A program made the translations under genes and the position numbers. A stretch of DNA of 7,118 nt from Chitinivibrionales bacterium (GTDB lineage: Bacteria; Fibrobacterota; Chitinivibrionia; Chitinivibrionales; WJKA01): the NCBI GenBank assembly GCA_014729375.1, contig WJKA01000214.1:1-7118 (forward strand), in the 5' to 3' direction. The notes under the pieces were generated by a model that saw nothing but the letters and a program-made list of their open reading frames with translations, had not been told where the DNA came from and did not search any database. Every line of letters begins with the position of its first letter. The stretch's first letter is position 1. Of this stretch, positions 5,846-7,118 are shown one piece after another.

Positions 5846-6229
5846 ATGGGAGAGAGATCGGAGTTAAATGCAATAACTGAAACTGTTATTGGAGCAGCGA
5901 TAGAGGTTCATAGAATTCTTGGACCGGGGTTGTTGGAATCGTCTTATGAAGAATGCCTCTGCTATGAACTGGAAAATCGATCTGTTGCATTTGAGCGGCA
6001 ATTTCCTTTGCCGGTTATCTATAAAAACATCAAGCTCGATTGCGGATATCGTCTTGATATTCTTGTGGCAAATCTTGTTGTCGTCGAAATAAAATCGGTT
6101 TCTGAATTGCAGCCAATACATGAATCACAGCTTATTACATATTTGAAACTTGGCGGCTGGAAAATCGGATTGCTGATCAATTTCAATGTCCCGGTATTAA
6201 AAAACGGTATCCGACGAAAAATAATATAG
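5846..6229 (+). CDS. GxxExxY family protein (PD-(D/E)XK nuclease-like)
   Basis: This 127-residue protein matches the GxxExxY family in length and in motif: G28-L-L-E31-S-S-Y34 in GPGLLESSYEECL, preceded by the typical VIGAAIEVHRILGPG. A PD-(D/E)XK-type core follows, with D71 (YRLDILV), E81 and K83 (VVVEIKSV), then Q95 and Y99 (QLITYLKLGG) and the closing strand GLLINFNVPVLKNGIRR. All expected positions are intact. Family members are small, widespread, often multicopy per genome, and of unknown biological role; nuclease activity is inferred from the fold. The gene sits between CACAGAG repeats (direct copies on the left, a degenerate inverted copy on the right), and a decayed twin follows immediately. 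It is visibly more AT-rich than the neighbouring genes, which fits horizontal arrival. ATG at 5846 is the only sensible start. Confidence 0.92.
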   Translation: MGERSELNAITETVIGAAIEVHRILGPGLLESSYEECLCYELENRSVAFERQFPLPVIYKNIKLDCGYRLDILVANLVVVEIKSVSELQPIHESQLITYLKLGGWKIGLLINFNVPVLKNGIRRKII

Positions 6230-6231
6230 TA

Positions 6232-6252
6232 TTCTCTGTGAGGTGCTCTTTG
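6232..6252 (-). repeat. Degenerate inverted CACAGAG repeat 3 bp after the GxxExxY stop
   Basis: TTCTCTGTGAGGTGCTCTTTGG resembles the inverted copy at 6600-6630 with a deleted and mutated centre. It starts 3 bp after the TAG at 6227-6229. Copy D likewise begins close after the remnant's GIRRKI end, so this looks like the worn right end of the intact unit. Confidence 0.5.
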
Positions 6253-6256
6253 GAAG

Positions 6257-6291
6257 AAAAATTCACCACAGAGCCACAGAGAGCACAGAGA
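6257..6291 (+). repeat. CACAGAG terminal repeat, left arm (copy C)
   Basis: AAAAATTCACCACAGAG followed by CCACAGAGAGCACAGAGA forms the left arm of a long inverted repeat. It matches the reverse complement of copy D with a single mismatch over about 35 bp. It also matches copies A and B in direct orientation from TTCACC onward. Confidence 0.85.
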
Positions 6292-6399
6292 TAAGAATGT
6301 GGAAATAGATACTTTAAAAGTATTATTTACGCTGCAATTGAAGTACATAAGATAGATTGCTGGTTAATTTCAATGTCCCGATATTATGCATAACGCCAT

Positions 6400-6552
6400 A
6401 ATAAATTGCGCATGAAACGACCAGATCGCACAAGAAATTTGAGAACTCTCGTCATTCCGGCGAAAACCGGAATCCAGATAATGCGAATACTTTTAATATC
6501 TATAAACCGGCTTTCACCGGTATGAAGCTAAAAGATTTATGCGCAATAAATT
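6400..6552. mobile_element. 137-bp MITE/REP-like insertion with 8-bp flanking duplication
   Basis: The element runs from 6408 to 6544, begins GCGCAT and ends ATGCGC. It is flanked on both sides by AATAAATT (6400-6407 and 6545-6552), the pattern expected of a target-site duplication. Inside are two GC-rich palindromes: ATTCCGG-6 nt-CCGGAAT (6454-6473) and ACCGG-6 nt-CCGGT (6506-6521). These are themselves roughly inverted copies of each other and belong to the widespread GTCATTCCGGCGAAA type of bacterial repeat. There is no coding capacity. The terminal match is short (6 bp perfect, about 9 of 11), so the exact ends are tentative. Confidence 0.5.
6454..6521. repeat. Pair of REP-like palindromes (CCGG-centred)
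   Basis: CGTCATTCCGGCGAAAACC (from 6450) and the complement of ACCGGCTTTCACCGGTATGA (6506-6525) share the form TCAT-N-CCGG-N-GAAA-N-CCGG. Each folds into its own short hairpin, and the two can pair with each other. This family of repeats is common in intergenic DNA of many bacteria and is typically REP/MITE-like. Confidence 0.6.
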
Positions 6553-6599
6553 ATATCTCTCTAGATAAAAGATGGTATCCGAAGAAAAATTAGAAGATT

Positions 6600-6635
6600 T
6601 TCTCTGTGATCTCTGTGGCTCTGTGGTGAATTTTT
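6600..6635 (-). repeat. CACAGAG terminal repeat, right arm (copy D, inverted)
   Basis: TTCTCTGTGATCTCTGTGG continuing into CTCTGTGGTGAATTTTT is the reverse complement of copy C with one mismatch. It closes the repeat island 35 bp before the lipoprotein start codon. Confidence 0.85.
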
Positions 6636-6653
6636 GCGTCCACTGGAAAGTAA

Positions 6654-6659
6654 AGGAGG
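6654..6659 (+). promoter_or_regulatory. Ribosome binding site of the lipoprotein-like gene
   Basis: AGGAGG (within AAAGGAGG) lies 11 nt before the ATG at 6671. Spacing is slightly long but the match is strong, and it supports this start. It lies just outside the repeat island, so the gene keeps its own translation signal. Confidence 0.75.
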
Positions 6660-6670
6660 ATAATCGCTGA

Positions 6671-7118
6671 ATGCGCTATATATCAACAAAATCAATAGCA
6701 ACAGCGGGAATATTGCTCGCTCTGGTTGCAGCAGCCGCAACGCTCTTTCACTGCACCTCTTTCCCCAACAACAATCCCGCAGATTCCCAGTACCACGGCG
6801 ACTACTCCCTCACACTCACCCCATTTCCCGGCACAGGGCAGGAGATTTTCACTGCCTACACCCTGGCCTATACAACCGGCAAAGACACCTTCGAATTAAT
6901 TGAAATCGCCTCACCCAGAAGCATCCTCGATACAACATTGTTCGAAGACATGCTCACCGATTCGACAATCACCCTCTATTTCACGCAGCCGTATCAGGGT
7001 ACGGTAACGATCACCGGGACCCGCCCCAACCAGCGGATCGACACTGCAGCATTAACCGTTGACATTGTCAATCCCTACCGGATCGCCGGCGATTCTCTCT
7101 ATTCCGTTGGTGATGAAA
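6671..7118 (+). CDS. Envelope lipoprotein-like protein, 3' end outside the window
   Basis: The frame is open from the ATG at 6671 to the window edge (149 codons seen). The N-terminus MRYISTKSIATAGILLALVA is a signal sequence: basic start, then a hydrophobic core to about residue 26, ending LFHC with Cys at 28. That is a possible but non-canonical lipobox (Phe and His at -2 and -1). The mature part opens with a polar Asn/Pro/Ser linker, then beta-rich segments with alternating hydrophobics and many Thr (YSLTLTPF, TITLYFTQPY, GTVTITGTRP, TAALTVDIVNPY). These resemble Ig-like or PKD-like extracellular modules. No enzyme motif is visible so far. It should be exported and probably membrane-anchored. 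Its GC content is clearly higher than that of the repeat island. Any promoter must lie inside or upstream of the CACAGAG island. Confidence 0.8.
   Translation, partial: MRYISTKSIATAGILLALVAAAATLFHCTSFPNNNPADSQYHGDYSLTLTPFPGTGQEIFTAYTLAYTTGKDTFELIEIASPRSILDTTLFEDMLTDSTITLYFTQPYQGTVTITGTRPNQRIDTAALTVDIVNPYRIAGDSLYSVGDE

Larger units (their letters stand above)
6320..6589 (+). pseudogene. Decayed second GxxExxY gene with internal deletion and insertion
   Basis: From 6322, IIYAAIEVHKI can be read, matching VIGAAIEVHRI (residues 14-24) of the intact neighbour. From about 6351, in another frame, LVNFNVPIL matches LINFNVPVL (110-118), nearly base for base. The roughly 80 codons between, with the GxxExxY motif and the whole D/E-x-K core, are deleted. 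After the inserted 137-bp element, GGTATCCGAAGAAAAATTAG (near 6573-6592) matches the GIRRK coding end. It cannot encode a functional protein. Confidence 0.8.
6257..6635. mobile_element. 379-bp inverted-repeat-bounded GxxExxY deletion derivative
   Basis: Near-perfect ~35-bp inverted repeats (copies C and D) enclose the broken GxxExxY remnant and an inner MITE-like insertion. The arms are the same CACAGAG sequence that borders the intact gene next door. The arrangement is what a non-autonomous mobile unit or its deletion derivative would look like. No target duplication was identified outside the arms, and the mechanism of movement is unknown. Confidence 0.55.

Noticed and set aside
6309..6323. 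15-bp perfect palindrome ATACTTTAAAAGTAT as an operator
   Set aside because: It is AT-only apart from one C and one G, lies inside the decayed GxxExxY remnant and has no gene positioned to be controlled by it; chance is sufficient.
5697..6635. CRISPR array made of the CACAGAG repeats
   Set aside because: Repeats occur in both orientations, are irregularly spaced, contain internal heptamers and enclose a gene. There are no uniform spacers and no cas genes.

Overview
The window looks like bacterial chromosome from a Gram-negative organism. Evidence for this is the classical Sec signal peptide, a probable lipoprotein, Shine-Dalgarno sites of the AGGAGG type, two membrane-anchored TPR proteins and a Hanks-type Ser/Thr kinase. 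The mix of TPR-tailed kinase, beta-helix surface-type protein, lipoprotein with Ig-like character and CACAGAG-repeat-flanked GxxExxY genes would fit the FCB/PVC part of the tree, for example Fibrobacterota or Chitinispirillia-like lineages. That placement is inference at low confidence, and no rRNA or tRNA is present to test it.

Layout. 1-1193 (+): the tail of an unidentified protein, translationally coupled (TGATG) to a D-Ala-D-Ala-ligase-like ATP-grasp enzyme with all metal ligands intact. 1326-2425 (+): a two-gene coupled unit (TAATG) made of a TPR/single-TM protein and a soluble protein with a duplicated G-x-V-...-W-x-x-I motif. 2426-2822: a convergent intergenic region holding a truncated low-molecular-weight tyrosine phosphatase remnant, a 10-bp direct repeat and an 8-bp-arm palindrome. 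2823-4673 (-): a kinase with one TM segment and C-terminal TPRs. Its true N-terminus probably lies upstream, behind an A8 run that forms a dnaX-type A-AAA-AAG slippery site. 4846-5694 (+): a divergently transcribed secreted beta-helix protein with two hydrophobic C-terminal segments.

5695-6635 is an accessory island of repeats built on the heptamer CACAGAG. It holds one intact GxxExxY (PD-(D/E)XK-like) gene. It also holds a second, internally deleted GxxExxY remnant enclosed by near-perfect ~35-bp inverted repeats. That remnant is in turn interrupted by a 137-bp MITE/REP-like sequence with GCGCAT termini and an apparent 8-bp AATAAATT target duplication. From 6671 (+) an envelope lipoprotein-like gene runs off the end of the window.

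How the genes may work together. The TPR/TM protein, the duplicated-motif protein, the kinase and the beta-helix protein occupy one block and could form an envelope-linked Ser/Thr phosphorylation module, but this rests only on proximity and shared TPR/TM architecture. The clearest findings are the kinase start/frameshift problem and the nested mobile-element history of the GxxExxY island.
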